From assembly GCF_036016755.1 (NCBI RefSeq), contig NZ_JAYXIH010000010.1, positions 1-64,000 of the forward strand: a stretch of 64,000 nt of DNA. The letters are read 5' to 3'. Position numbers and translations under genes: made by a program. Position 1 is the first letter of the stretch. Each line of letters begins with the position of its first letter. Positions 36,184 through 44,974 of this stretch are shown piece after piece. The notes beneath the pieces are model-generated. The model had not been told where the DNA came from. It made no database searches and saw only the letters and a list, made by a program, of their open reading frames with translations. The stretch is from Aurantimonas coralicida_A (GTDB taxonomy: Bacteria > Pseudomonadota > Alphaproteobacteria > Rhizobiales > Rhizobiaceae).

Positions 36184-37095
36184 TCAGGCGCTGGCCTGGT
36201 CAACCGACCGCAGTGCTCGATGCGCCGCCTCGGCAGTGTCCCGAACGGCCTTTTGCACCTTTTCGAAGGCCCGGACCTCGATCTGGCGCACGCGCTCACG
36301 GCTGATGTCGAACTCGCCGGAGAGCGCCTCGAGTGTCAGCGGGTCTTCGGAGAGACGACGCGCCTGGAAGATGCGCCGTTCCCGATCGTTGAGGACATCC
36401 ATCGCATTGTTCAACATGCCGCGACGCTGATCGAGCTCATCCTCGCGCGCGAGCGAATCCTCTTGCGATTCGCTGTCGTCGACGAGCCAATCCTGCCATT
36501 CGCCGGACTCGCCCTCGGTGGCCCGCAACGGCGCGTTCAGCGAGGCATCGCCGGAGAGGCGGCGGTTCATCGAGACGACTTCCTCGGCCGAAACGCCCAG
36601 CTGGGTGGCGATCTGGTCGACCTGATCCGGCCGCAGATCACCCTCTTCAAGGGCCTGGATGCGGCTCTTCATCTTGCGAAGGTTGAAGAACAGACGCTTT
36701 TGGTTTGCGGTCGTGCCCATCTTCACGAGGCTCCACGAGCGCAGGATATATTCCTGAATCGAAGCCTTGATCCACCACATGGCGTAGGTCGCCAGGCGGA
36801 AACCCCGCTCCGGATCGAAACGTTTGACCGCCTGCATCAGGCCGACATTGCCTTCGGAAACGACTTCGCCGATGGGCAACCCGTAACCGCGATAGCCCAT
36901 TGCGATCTTGGCGACGAGGCGCAGATGACTGGTCACCAGCCGGTGTGCCGCGTCACGGTCGTCGTGTTCCGCATAGCGCTTGGCCAGCATGTATTCTTCC
37001 TGAGGCTCCAGCATCGGGAACCGGCGGATCTCCTCCAAATAGCGGCTGAGACCGGCTTCACCCGAAGCGATACTGGGAAGATTAGCTTGGGCCAT
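36184..37095 (-). CDS. rpoH: RNA polymerase heat-shock sigma factor RpoH
   Basis: 303 aa group-3 sigma70 protein. Region 2 is visible in RLVTSHLRLVAKIAMGYRGYGLPIGEVVSEGNVGLMQAVKRFDPERGFRLATYAMWWIKA, and the RpoH box QKRLFFNLRKMK follows, separating it from RpoD. Region 4 HTH reads LTLEALSGEFDISRERVRQIEVRAFEKVQ. Alphaproteobacteria often have several RpoH paralogues; which one this is cannot be told. FtsH, a known protease of RpoH, is encoded 12 kb away. Confidence 0.95.
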   Translation of the reverse strand: MAQANLPSIASGEAGLSRYLEEIRRFPMLEPQEEYMLAKRYAEHDDRDAAHRLVTSHLRLVAKIAMGYRGYGLPIGEVVSEGNVGLMQAVKRFDPERGFRLATYAMWWIKASIQEYILRSWSLVKMGTTANQKRLFFNLRKMKSRIQALEEGDLRPDQVDQIATQLGVSAEEVVSMNRRLSGDASLNAPLRATEGESGEWQDWLVDDSESQEDSLAREDELDQRRGMLNNAMDVLNDRERRIFQARRLSEDPLTLEALSGEFDISRERVRQIEVRAFEKVQKAVRDTAEAAHRALRSVDQASA

Positions 37096-37178
37096 TCGTT
37101 GCCCTCCATCGTTGAATCGGCCGCTTCAAAAGAACCGGCCGGGTCGCGAACTGCACATACCCCGTTCGCGCAGACCTT

Positions 37179-37208
37179 ATTATATAGGGTTTGGTGCACC
37201 GAATTCAC
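37179..37208 (-). promoter_or_regulatory. Candidate sigma70-type promoter of rpoH
   Basis: A perfect TATAAT (37179-37184, minus strand) with GTGAAT 18 bases upstream, 84 bases before the rpoH start. The -35 match is poor (3 of 6), so confidence rests on the -10. Confidence 0.4.
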
Positions 37209-37291
37209 GGCACAATCGCGTGTCACGCAGTGTGAACGAGCCTTTGAACAATGCGTTCAGGGGAAGCGCGAGCGAATCTTGACCCCACTTC

Positions 37292-38293
37292 TCACTGCTG
37301 TGCAATGCCGAAAGCAGCGCAGAGTTCCACCATGTCCTCCGGCAATGGCGACTGGAAGGACAGCGGCGCGCCCGAGACCGGATGGACGAATCCCAAACGA
37401 TGGGCATGCAACGCTTGGCGGCGAAAGCCTTGGACGACACGTTTGGCATCGGGGTCGAGGCGCTCTGATTTGGTGCGAAATCCGGCGCCATAGACATCGT
37501 CGCCAACCAGCGGTTGGCCGATATGGGCCATATGAACCCGGATCTGATGCGTGCGTCCGGTTTCCAACACGCATTCGACCAGCGACGCCAGGCCGTCGTC
37601 GAGCGGCGAGGCTGCGCGCAAGGCGTAGCGGGTGATCGCATGGCGGGCGTCGCTGCGCCCCTTCGGCACCACGGCCCGTTTGACGCGGTCGCTGGCCGAG
37701 CGACCGAGGGCCGCGTCGACGGTGCCGCGGGGTCTGGCCGGCGTGCCCCAGACGATTGCGAGATAGGCGCGCGATAGGCGGCCGTCGCGGCCATGCGCGG
37801 CGAACTGCTCCGAAAGACCCCGATGGGCCGTATCGGACTTGGCAACGACCAGCAGGCCGCTGGTCTCCTTGTCGAGGCGGTGGACGATTCCGGGGCGGCG
37901 CACGCCACCGATGCCGGATAGGCTGTCGCCGCAATGGTGGAGCAGTGCGTTGACGAGGGTTCCGGTCCAATTGCCGGGACCCGGATGGACGACGAGACCC
38001 GCCGGCTTGTCGATGACGATGAGGTCCGCATCCTCATGCACGACGCAAAGCGGAATGGCCTCCGCCTTGGGGGCGGCGTCGGTGGGGGGCGGCATGTCGA
38101 CATCGACGGCCTCGCCCGCGCTGAGCTTGCGCTTGGCGACGAGGACATTCTCGCCGTTGATCGAAACGCGCCCCTCGGAAATCAAGGTCTTGGCCCGGCT
38201 ACGCGAGAGTGTCCCGTCGCTGGCCGCGGCCAGAAAGCTGTCGAGCCGCTCGCCAGCTCCGGCGGTATCGACCATGAAACGTCTTGTATCCAT
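37292..38293 (-). CDS. rluD: RluA-family 23S rRNA pseudouridine synthase (RluD-like)
   Basis: 333 aa from the ATG at 38293. An N-terminal S4 RNA-binding domain (ERLDSFLAAASDGTLSRSRAKTLISEGRVSING) precedes the catalytic domain with KPAGLVVHPGPGN and the active-site Asp in GIVHRLDKETSGLLVVAKSD, then QIRVHMAHIGQPLVGDDVYG. RluD modifies helix 69 of 23S rRNA; RluC is the main alternative, but length, S4 domain and the position next to rpoH, a common alphaproteobacterial order, favour RluD. Confidence 0.9.
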   Translation of the reverse strand: MDTRRFMVDTAGAGERLDSFLAAASDGTLSRSRAKTLISEGRVSINGENVLVAKRKLSAGEAVDVDMPPPTDAAPKAEAIPLCVVHEDADLIVIDKPAGLVVHPGPGNWTGTLVNALLHHCGDSLSGIGGVRRPGIVHRLDKETSGLLVVAKSDTAHRGLSEQFAAHGRDGRLSRAYLAIVWGTPARPRGTVDAALGRSASDRVKRAVVPKGRSDARHAITRYALRAASPLDDGLASLVECVLETGRTHQIRVHMAHIGQPLVGDDVYGAGFRTKSERLDPDAKRVVQGFRRQALHAHRLGFVHPVSGAPLSFQSPLPEDMVELCAAFGIAQQ

Positions 38294-38349
38294 AGCCTTA
38301 TCGCCTGTAGGAGCGGGCACCGATTAGAACGGAGCCCGCCGGACCTGCC

Positions 38350-38700
38350 ATGACCCATAGCGACGACAGCGAGATCGAAAAGCCGCTCGACCCGGCGACC
38401 GAACGGGTTCGGCGCAAATTGGTGCGGCTTTTGGCGGTTTCGATCGGGATCATGTTGATCGCGGTTATGGCCGTGCTGTCCGCCGTTGTCTATAAGGTCT
38501 CCAGCGGTTCGGGCGGCGCGCGCCCTCAACCGGGCGCGGAACTGGCCATCGCGATCCCGCCGGGGGCCGACATCCTCGAGACGTCGCTCGACGGCGACCG
38601 GGCACTGCTGCGGATTCGAACGGCAACGGGGATGCGACTGCTGCTCGTGTCGCTTTCCGACGGCAGCATTCTTGCCACCTACGCCCTTTCCGACGGCTGA
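38350..38700 (+). CDS. Small single-span membrane protein (DUF6476-like)
   Basis: 116 aa. A charged cytoplasmic N-terminus (residues 1-27) leads into one membrane helix (LLAVSIGIMLIAVMAVLSAVVYKV), then a short periplasmic domain with beta-like repeats (GADILETSLDGDRALLRIRTATGMRLLLVSLSDGSILATYALSD). Small proteins of this plan sit divergent from rluD in many Hyphomicrobiales and are annotated DUF6476; the match is from memory of layout, so the family name is tentative. Function unknown. Confidence 0.7.
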   Translation: MTHSDDSEIEKPLDPATERVRRKLVRLLAVSIGIMLIAVMAVLSAVVYKVSSGSGGARPQPGAELAIAIPPGADILETSLDGDRALLRIRTATGMRLLLVSLSDGSILATYALSDG

Positions 38701-38775
38701 CGGTTGGCATCGACGAAAGCGGCAAAAGCCTCTTGCGTCGGCAACTGGCTGCCGTTATATCGTGCCCTGCAATAA

Positions 38776-38850
38776 GCGCCCATCGTCTAGCGGTTAGGAC
38801 GGCGCCCTCTCACGGCGCAAACAGGGGTTCGATTCCCCTTGGGCGTACCA
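38776..38850 (+). tRNA. tRNA-Glu (anticodon CTC)
   Basis: 75 bases including an encoded CCA. Acceptor stem GCGCCCA/TGGGCGT (first pair G-U), D-arm GTCTAGCGGTTAGGAC, anticodon stem GCGCC/GGCGC with loop CTCTCAC (CTC at 38809-38811), T-arm AGGGGTTCGATTCCCCT. It reads GAG codons. Confidence 0.97.
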
Positions 38851-39179
38851 TTTGCCTCCCCGTCAATTTGAAATTCTTTGATTGCGTGCCTCACCGGCGT
38901 GCGTTCGGCTCGGCGATGAGCAACGGGCGCTCACAAAAGTCCGACTGCCCTAGGACGATGTCGCTAGCGAGGCGATGTCGCAGACCGCCGCGGCGCGTCG
39001 CGCCCTGTGCGGCGATCACCCGCTTTCCTCCCTGTGGCTTCGGGCAGATAAGGGCAAGACAGCGTGCCCACGGCTCGCGATGGCGACCGGCGGAACCGAG
39101 ATTTTTGGCTCCGCCGGATTTGCATCGCGGCGCGAAACGTCTAGCAGGGACGCGGCACCGACAGTTTGGAGATCCGCAT
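38851..39179 (+). other. Region between tRNA-Glu and the formaldehyde dehydrogenase gene
   Basis: 329 bases with no plausible protein gene. A GC-rich hairpin CGGCGGA…TCCGCCG lies around 39091-39119. The start of the downstream gene is preceded by TTTGGAGATCC. The leader may hold the adh promoter; nothing else is recognised. Confidence 0.5.
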
Positions 39180-40289
39180 ATGAAGACCAGAGCCGCCGTT
39201 GCGTTCGAAGCCAAAAAGCCGCTGGAGATCGTCGAACTGGATCTCGAAGGCCCGAAGACCGGCGAAGTCCTCGTCGAGATCATGGCGACCGGCATCTGCC
39301 ACACCGATGCCTACACGCTGGATGGGCTGGACAGCGAGGGCCTGTTTCCGTCGGTTCTCGGCCACGAGGGCGCTGGCGTGGTGCGCGAAATCGGCGCCGG
39401 CGTGACCTATGTGAAGCCCGGCGATCACGTTATTCCGCTCTACACGCCGGAATGCCGCCAGTGTAAGTCCTGCCTGTCGGGCAAGACCAACCTTTGCACC
39501 GCGATCCGCGCGACCCAGGGCAAAGGCGTCATGCCCGACGGCACGACGCGCTTCAGCTACAAGGGCCAGCCGATCCACCACTATATGGGTTGCTCGACCT
39601 TCTCCAACTTCACCGTTCTGCCGGAAATCGCCGTCGCCAAGATCCGCGTGGACGCGCCGTTCAAGACAGCCTGCTATTGCGGCTGCGGCGTGACGACGGG
39701 CGTTGGCGCGGTGGTGAACACGGCCAAGGTGGAGCCGGGCGCCAACGTCGTCGTCTTCGGCCTCGGCGGCATCGGGCTCAACGTCATCCAGGGCGCCCGC
39801 CTCGTCGGTGCCGACAAGATCATCGGTGTCGACCTCAACAACGACAAGAAGGAATGGGGCGAACGCTTCGGCATGACCCATTTCGTCAATCCCAAGGAGA
39901 TCGAGGGCGACGTCGTCCAGCATCTCGTCGAGCTCACCGACGGTGGCGCCGACTACACCTTCGACTGCACGGGCAATACGATGGTCATGCGCCAGGCGCT
40001 GGAAGCGTGTCATCGCGGCTGGGGCGTCTCGGTGGTGATCGGCGTCGCGGAAGCCGGCAAGGAAATCTCGACCCGGCCTTTCCAGCTGGTCACCGGCCGG
40101 GTCTGGAAGGGTTCGGCCTTCGGCGGCGCGCGGGGTCGCACCGACACGCCGAAGATCGTCGACTGGTACATGAATGGCAAGATCGAGATCGACCCGATGA
40201 TTACCCACACGCTGACCCTCGAAGAGATCAACAAGGGCTTCGACCTGATGCACGAGGGCAAATCGATCCGCTCGGTCGTGGTGTTCTGA
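39180..40289 (+). CDS. S-(hydroxymethyl)glutathione dehydrogenase / class III alcohol dehydrogenase
   Basis: 369 aa zinc-dependent dehydrogenase (also called frmA/adhC/adhI) that oxidises the glutathione-formaldehyde adduct to S-formylglutathione with NAD. Catalytic zinc ligands are in ATGICHTDAYTLDG and GHEGAGVV; the structural zinc site is CRQCKSCLSGKTNLC; GLGGIGLNVIQGA binds NAD. The ATG at 39180 gives the standard N-terminus MKTRAAVAFEAKKPLEIVEL. The next enzyme of the pathway follows after three bases, forming a formaldehyde-detoxification operon. Confidence 0.96.
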   Translation: MKTRAAVAFEAKKPLEIVELDLEGPKTGEVLVEIMATGICHTDAYTLDGLDSEGLFPSVLGHEGAGVVREIGAGVTYVKPGDHVIPLYTPECRQCKSCLSGKTNLCTAIRATQGKGVMPDGTTRFSYKGQPIHHYMGCSTFSNFTVLPEIAVAKIRVDAPFKTACYCGCGVTTGVGAVVNTAKVEPGANVVVFGLGGIGLNVIQGARLVGADKIIGVDLNNDKKEWGERFGMTHFVNPKEIEGDVVQHLVELTDGGADYTFDCTGNTMVMRQALEACHRGWGVSVVIGVAEAGKEISTRPFQLVTGRVWKGSAFGGARGRTDTPKIVDWYMNGKIEIDPMITHTLTLEEINKGFDLMHEGKSIRSVVVF

Positions 40290-40292
40290 GCC

Positions 40293-41129
40293 ATGGAAAC
40301 GATTTCGACCAACAAGGTCCATGGCGGTGTCCAAGGCGTCTATCGTCATGCGTCCAAGGCGACCGGCACCGACATGACTTTCGCGGTCTTCGTGCCGGAG
40401 CACGCGGCCGGAGCGAAGCTGCCGGTGGTCTGGTATCTGTCCGGCCTCACCTGCACCCATGCCAATGTGATGGAAAAGGGTGAGTACCGCCGCGCCTGCG
40501 CGGAACTCGGCCTGATCTTCGTCGCGCCGGACACGAGCCCGCGCGGCGAGGGCGTGCCGGACGATCCGGACGCGGCCTACGACGCCGGCCTCGGAGCCGG
40601 CTTCTACGTCGATGCGACGCACGAGCCCTTCGCCAAGAACTATCGCATGTGGAGCTATGTGACGGAGGAACTGCCGGGTCTGATCGCCGCCGAATTTCCC
40701 GCCGATCCGGCGCGGCAGTCGATCATGGGCCACTCTATGGGCGGCCACGGCGCGCTGACTATCGGCCTCACTCATCCGGGTCGCTACAAGGCCGTCTCGG
40801 CTTTCGCGCCGATCGGGGCGCCGAGCCAAGTCGCGTGGGGGCACAAGGCGCTGGCGATGTATCTCGGCGACGATCGCGCGGTCTGGCGCAAGCACGATGC
40901 CGTCGCGCTGATCGAGGATGGCGCGCGGGTCGACGAACTGTTCGTCGATCAGGGCATGGCCGACAATTTCCTCACCGAGCAGCTCAGGCCGGAGCTGCTG
41001 GAAGCAGCCTGCGCCAAGGCCGGAATCGGGCTGACGCTGCGGCGGCAGCCCGGCTACGATCACAGCTACAATTTCATCTCGACCTTCATGGAAGACCATC
41101 TGCGCTGGCACGCCGCCAGGATGGGGTGA
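40293..41129 (+). CDS. fghA: S-formylglutathione hydrolase
   Basis: 278-aa esterase D-type alpha/beta hydrolase that releases formate and glutathione. The nucleophile is in IMGHSMGGHGALTIGL, YLSGLTCTHANVMEKG contains the oxyanion-hole region, and the catalytic His lies in the C-terminal YDHSYNFISTFMEDH. It starts three bases after the dehydrogenase stop, so the two are translationally linked. Together they convert formaldehyde to formate. Confidence 0.96.
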   Translation: METISTNKVHGGVQGVYRHASKATGTDMTFAVFVPEHAAGAKLPVVWYLSGLTCTHANVMEKGEYRRACAELGLIFVAPDTSPRGEGVPDDPDAAYDAGLGAGFYVDATHEPFAKNYRMWSYVTEELPGLIAAEFPADPARQSIMGHSMGGHGALTIGLTHPGRYKAVSAFAPIGAPSQVAWGHKALAMYLGDDRAVWRKHDAVALIEDGARVDELFVDQGMADNFLTEQLRPELLEAACAKAGIGLTLRRQPGYDHSYNFISTFMEDHLRWHAARMG

Positions 41130-41138
41130 GGCAGTTCG

Positions 41139-41951
41139 GTGCCGGAAACGATCGCGATCGGTGATCCGGCGGATCCGCGCATCGAGGTGTTTCGCGACAT
41201 TCGCGATCGGGATCTGACCGGCCGGGGCGGGTTCATCGCAGAGGGCACAGTCGTTCTCGATCAGCTTCTGGAGTCGCGGCAATTCCGGCCGACCGCGCTG
41301 CTTGTCCTGCGCAACCGCCTGGCCGGTCTGAGCGAGCTTTTGTCACGCCTGCCGCCGGGGGTACCGGTTTACGTCGCGGAGCGAGAGGTTCTTGACCAGA
41401 TCGCCGGCTTCGCGATGCATCGCGGTGTCCTCGCCCATGGCAAGGAAGAAGGTGTCAGGCGAACGCCGACCGAGTTGGTCGCCTCCGCGGCGGCGCATAG
41501 CCGTCCGCTCGTGGTGGCGGTCGGTATCGCCAATCACGACAATATAGGTGCGATCTTTCGCAACTCCGCAGCCTTCGGCGCGGGCGCGGTCCTGCTCGAT
41601 GCGACGTCCTGCGACCCGCTCTACCGCAAGGCGCTCAGGGTTTCGGTCGGGACCGTGTTGACGATGCCGTGGTCGCGGGTGGGCGCCGGCACGGACCTCA
41701 CGAGTCTATGTCGTAACGCGGAGTATCGGACGATTGCGCTTTCGCCGGCCGGCGGGATCGCGCTTCGCGAGCTCGGTTCCGATGGTCCGATGGCGCTTTT
41801 CCTCGGAGCCGAGGGAAGGGGCCTATCGCCGGAGCTGATGCAGAGGATGGAAACGGTCCGCATCGAAATGGAGCCCGACGTCGATAGCCTCAACGTGGCC
41901 ACCGCTGCCGCGATCGTGCTGTCCAACCTCTATACGAATCGAGGACGATAG
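41139..41951 (+). CDS. TrmH/SpoU-family RNA 2'-O-methyltransferase
   Basis: 270 aa, GTG start nine bases after fghA. An N-terminal substrate-binding domain (ERDIRD…GRGGFIAEGTVVLDQLL region) precedes the knotted SPOUT domain with motif 1 ANHDNIGAIFRNSAAFGAGAVLLD, motif 2 LFLGAEGRGLSPELM and motif 3 IEMEPDVDSLNVATAAAIVLSNLY. The target RNA (tRNA or rRNA) cannot be assigned. Probably read through from the formaldehyde operon. Confidence 0.9.
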   Translation: MPETIAIGDPADPRIEVFRDIRDRDLTGRGGFIAEGTVVLDQLLESRQFRPTALLVLRNRLAGLSELLSRLPPGVPVYVAEREVLDQIAGFAMHRGVLAHGKEEGVRRTPTELVASAAAHSRPLVVAVGIANHDNIGAIFRNSAAFGAGAVLLDATSCDPLYRKALRVSVGTVLTMPWSRVGAGTDLTSLCRNAEYRTIALSPAGGIALRELGSDGPMALFLGAEGRGLSPELMQRMETVRIEMEPDVDSLNVATAAAIVLSNLYTNRGR

Positions 41952-41982
41952 AACGCCGAGCGGAGGCCGGCGCATTTGCCAT

Positions 41983-43134
41983 CTATCCGGTCGCCCGGCC
42001 GCCGGCGGTTTCCTTGTCGCGGAGACGGCGGACCCGGTCGGCGAGGGTGACCTGTTTTGTTTCGGGGTCGCTGGAAGAAGATGGCGCTTTCTCGGCCTCT
42101 TCGAGAATCGTGTCGATCGGGGAACCGGTTCCCTCGGCCTTGGCGGTCAAATGAACGACCCGCGCCGCGATGTCACTGATACGCTGGCGCAGATCCGCCT
42201 CTTCGAGATGCTCCTCGCCGAGCGGATGCTCGGGTAGATCGAGCGCATCTCGGACGCTTTGGCCGATTGTCGGCTTGGACGGGGGGAGCGCTGCCTTGCG
42301 GGTTTCGGGTTCGTCGGTCACTGAGGGCTCTCGGCCGTCCATCGGCACGTCCGGGACGTCCTGCTCGATCATGTTCTCGTCAGGAAGCAGACCGGTTGGG
42401 CGCGGCCCGTGGGCAGAGACCTGTTCCTCTTGATCGGCCAGACGGGCCGTGAGCCGAACCACTTTCTCTTCCAGTTTGCGTGAGGCGACCTTTTCCCTTT
42501 GAAGATGACCCTCGAGCGTATTCAACTCGCCGCGTAGCCGCTCGATGGCACTCGCCTTCTCGCCTTCTCGCCGTTCGGCCGAACGCAAATCGTCGGATAC
42601 GCGCTCCAGCTTGCTGTCGAGGGTAAGGGTGTCGATCTTCCTCTCTTCCGCGATCTGGGTGAGTTCGCGAAAGCGCGCTGCGAGATCGTCCATTTCGTCC
42701 GTGCTGCGTTCGAGATCCAATTGCGTCTCACGCAATTGACTTTCGAGGCGACCATACTCTTCCTCACGCGATGCCAGCGCTGCCGCAAGCTCCTTGAGGT
42801 CGCTCTCCTGCTGGGCCACGGTCTCGGCCAGACCGCGACTGTGCGCACGCAACTCCGCATTCTCGCGGGCCACACGTCCTGCGTCCGCTCGCTCCAGCGC
42901 GGCCTTGTCGCGCATCGCCAGCGCATCCATCTCCCGTTGCCGGGACTGTAGCGCGGCCTCGGCTCGAACATGATCGAAGCTGGCGCGAATTTCGTTCACG
43001 CTGGACGGGATCGTTGCCTCGAACTCGCGCCGGGCGAGCCGCTTGGCGCGACGCCAGATCACCGGCGCAACGAGAAGCGCGAGCAGCATCGCGGCGAAAA
43101 AGCCGAGGAGAAATGTCAGGCCGGTGGCGATCAT
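41983..43134 (-). CDS. Membrane-anchored coiled-coil protein, hypothetical
   Basis: 383 aa. One N-terminal membrane helix (GLTFLLGFFAAMLLALLVAPVIW), then a basic stretch RRAKRLARREFEATIPSSVNEI, then heptad-rich coiled coil from about residue 55 to 245 (SRQREMDALAMRDKAALERA…KLERVSDDLRSAERREGEKASAIERLRGELNTLEGHL). The acidic C-terminus contains another short helix (RQRISDIAARVVHLTAKA). Conserved in layout among Hyphomicrobiales but without known function; a role in cell-envelope organisation is a guess. Confidence 0.75.
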   Translation of the reverse strand: MIATGLTFLLGFFAAMLLALLVAPVIWRRAKRLARREFEATIPSSVNEIRASFDHVRAEAALQSRQREMDALAMRDKAALERADAGRVARENAELRAHSRGLAETVAQQESDLKELAAALASREEEYGRLESQLRETQLDLERSTDEMDDLAARFRELTQIAEERKIDTLTLDSKLERVSDDLRSAERREGEKASAIERLRGELNTLEGHLQREKVASRKLEEKVVRLTARLADQEEQVSAHGPRPTGLLPDENMIEQDVPDVPMDGREPSVTDEPETRKAALPPSKPTIGQSVRDALDLPEHPLGEEHLEEADLRQRISDIAARVVHLTAKAEGTGSPIDTILEEAEKAPSSSSDPETKQVTLADRVRRLRDKETAGGRATG

Positions 43135-43253
43135 GGGATCCTTCGCGTGGTACTGCCGAAAGAACCTATAACGCAGAAGTCGCCATTGGTGCCGCCTCCG
43201 GGGATTTTTTCGACGGAGTTTGCCGCGCCGGTATGCTCTTCAGGCAACGCCTT

Positions 43254-43357
43254 TAGAGCGCCGTGTGCCTTTCCGGACGCACAAAGGGCGCTCTAACACT
43301 TTGATTGAACATCGGAATGATCCAAGAACCGGATTCCACTTTTTGGTCCGATGTTCT
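43254..43357 (+). repeat. Dispersed double-hairpin repeat, copy 3
   Basis: About 104 bases. TAGAGCG/CGCTCTA hairpin, then GATCCAAGAACCGGATTCC and CTTTTTGGTCCGATG. Most similar to 20281-20386. It lies between the coiled-coil gene and the end of the DUF1134 gene. Confidence 0.9.
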
Positions 43358-43366
43358 GCGCATCGG

Positions 43367-43954
43367 TCAGAATGGGTTCCAGGTCGGCATCGGCGTTAGC
43401 TTCAGATAACCGAGATTGACTCCAAGCCGCGCGCCGACACCGGTCTTGACCGGCACCAGCACGATATTGTCGCGTGTCAGTACCGTCATGCCGAGTCCGC
43501 CGATCAGATAGGCGCTGCCGGACACTCCGCCGAAACGGCCGTACACCGCCTCGACCGCGGGCAGGTCGTAGACGAGCATCATCGTGCGCGCCCCGTCACC
43601 GCCGACGTCGAAGCCGAGCGAGGGGCCTTGCCAGAAAATGCGGTGCTGGCCGGCGTTCTTGGTGAAAAGCGTGCCCTCACCAAACCGCAGCCCGCCGAAG
43701 AAGGCGCCCGCCGCTTCCTCGCCGAGGATATAGCCGTTTGGCAGCCCGTAACTCTGGAACGCCCGCTCGACGACCTGGGCCAGGCTTCCCGACGTCGTGC
43801 CGAAGAATTGATGCCCGGTCTGGATGACCTCGTCCATGTTGTAGCCGGCCGGACTGGCTTGGGCCATGGCCGGGGCGGCCGCCACGAGGCCCGAGGCCAG
43901 CATCGCGGCTGTGGCGAAAATGAGATTGCGGACCGTCCGGATAATACCGTTCAT
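43367..43954 (-). CDS. DUF1134 periplasmic protein (EipA-like)
   Basis: 195 aa from the ATG at 43954, with an AAAGGAG Shine-Dalgarno sequence; the longer frame to 44038 is not needed. Signal peptide NLIFATAAMLASGLVAAAPAMA. The mature domain (VIQTGHQFFGTTSGSLAQVVERAFQSYGLPNGYILGEEAAGAFFGGLRFGEG…GPSLGFDVGGDGARTMMLVY…GGLGMTVL) is DUF1134. The Brucella member EipA is a periplasmic envelope-integrity protein linked to cell division, and in Caulobacter its gene is cell-cycle controlled. Here it neighbours chpT and ctrA. Confidence 0.9.
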   Translation of the reverse strand: MNGIIRTVRNLIFATAAMLASGLVAAAPAMAQASPAGYNMDEVIQTGHQFFGTTSGSLAQVVERAFQSYGLPNGYILGEEAAGAFFGGLRFGEGTLFTKNAGQHRIFWQGPSLGFDVGGDGARTMMLVYDLPAVEAVYGRFGGVSGSAYLIGGLGMTVLTRDNIVLVPVKTGVGARLGVNLGYLKLTPMPTWNPF

Positions 43955-44218
43955 GACCGGCTCCTTTCGAGAAAGCGGGTGTGCCGGCGACGTGCGCCAG
44001 GCCCGCATGGCGCCCATCGCGGGCGACTTCCCCGGCATTTGAACAAAACATGCTTTTCAATTGCCTAACGCCGAAGCGTCACGAACACATTTCTCTTCGC
44101 CGATTGGCCCACCGCCATCGGTTGACGGGAGTCTCGGTTGGAATCATGCTTCGTATCGAAATGGGACGGGTGATTCGCCGTGATCGCGTCCCCCTGTCTC
44201 GATCGAAACGGACCTTTT

Positions 44219-44845
44219 ATGACGACCCTTCCAGAACTCTCCGCGGCTGATCTCGCCGCACTTCTGTCCAGCAAGCTTTGTCACGATATCATCTCGCCGG
44301 TCTTCGGGATCCAGAGCGGATTGGAATTGCTGGACGATATGCCCGGCGACCGGGAGTCGATGGAGCTGGTTCGGCACTCGCTCAAATCGGCGGTGGCCAA
44401 GCTGCAGTTCGCGCGCATCGCCTTCGGGTCTGCGGGTTCACCGACGGCGACCATCGATCTCAACGAGGCCAAGACGGCGGCGTTGGGGTATATGGACCAT
44501 GAAAAGGCCAATCTCGTCTGGGAAGGCGAGGGCGGCTACGCAGTGAAGAACTTCGCCAAGATCGTCCTCAATCTCGTGGTTATGGCCAGCGCCTCGATCA
44601 GTCGCGGCGGCGAGGTTCGAGTGGAGATCGAAGCGATCGATCCGCCCCGAGCCAGTGTCCGCGCGACCGGAGAGCGGATTCGGATCCAGCCGCGCCTGCT
44701 CGCGCTGCTCAATGGCGATGCCGCCCAAGAGGCCGTGGATGCCCAGGCGATACAGCCCTACTACACGCTCTTTCTGGCCAAGGAGGCGGGGCTGGCGGTC
44801 GTCCATGAAATGAACGATGCCTCGGTGGTGTTTCGGGTATCCTAA
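44219..44845 (+). CDS. chpT: Histidine phosphotransferase ChpT
   Basis: 208 aa. Transfers phosphate from the CckA hybrid kinase to CtrA and CpdR in the alphaproteobacterial cell-cycle relay. The phospho-accepting His is His22 in SSKLCHDIISPVFGIQSGLELLDD, within the four-helix DHp-like part; the C-terminal half is a degenerate ATPase-like domain (ARIAFGSAG…VKNFAKIVLNLVVMASASISRGG). The ATG at 44219 is chosen because conserved residues begin at once. ctrA lies 600 bases downstream on the other strand. Confidence 0.93.
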   Translation: MTTLPELSAADLAALLSSKLCHDIISPVFGIQSGLELLDDMPGDRESMELVRHSLKSAVAKLQFARIAFGSAGSPTATIDLNEAKTAALGYMDHEKANLVWEGEGGYAVKNFAKIVLNLVVMASASISRGGEVRVEIEAIDPPRASVRATGERIRIQPRLLALLNGDAAQEAVDAQAIQPYYTLFLAKEAGLAVVHEMNDASVVFRVS

Positions 44846-44974
44846 AGCTGAACGATCAGCTTCATGCATTTTTATCCTTGTTTCTGAACGGAACCGCAAA
44901 CCCGCTGGGCTACAACTACGCCACGGTCGACCCCGACACATCGTTCAGGGCGAACCAAGCGGAGTTGTCAGGCT

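Noticed and set aside
39141..41282. Very long open frame on the minus strand (over 700 codons)
   Set aside because: It is antisense to the formaldehyde dehydrogenase, fghA and trmH genes, has the low-complexity His/Arg/Asp composition of GC-rich shadow frames, and no domain.
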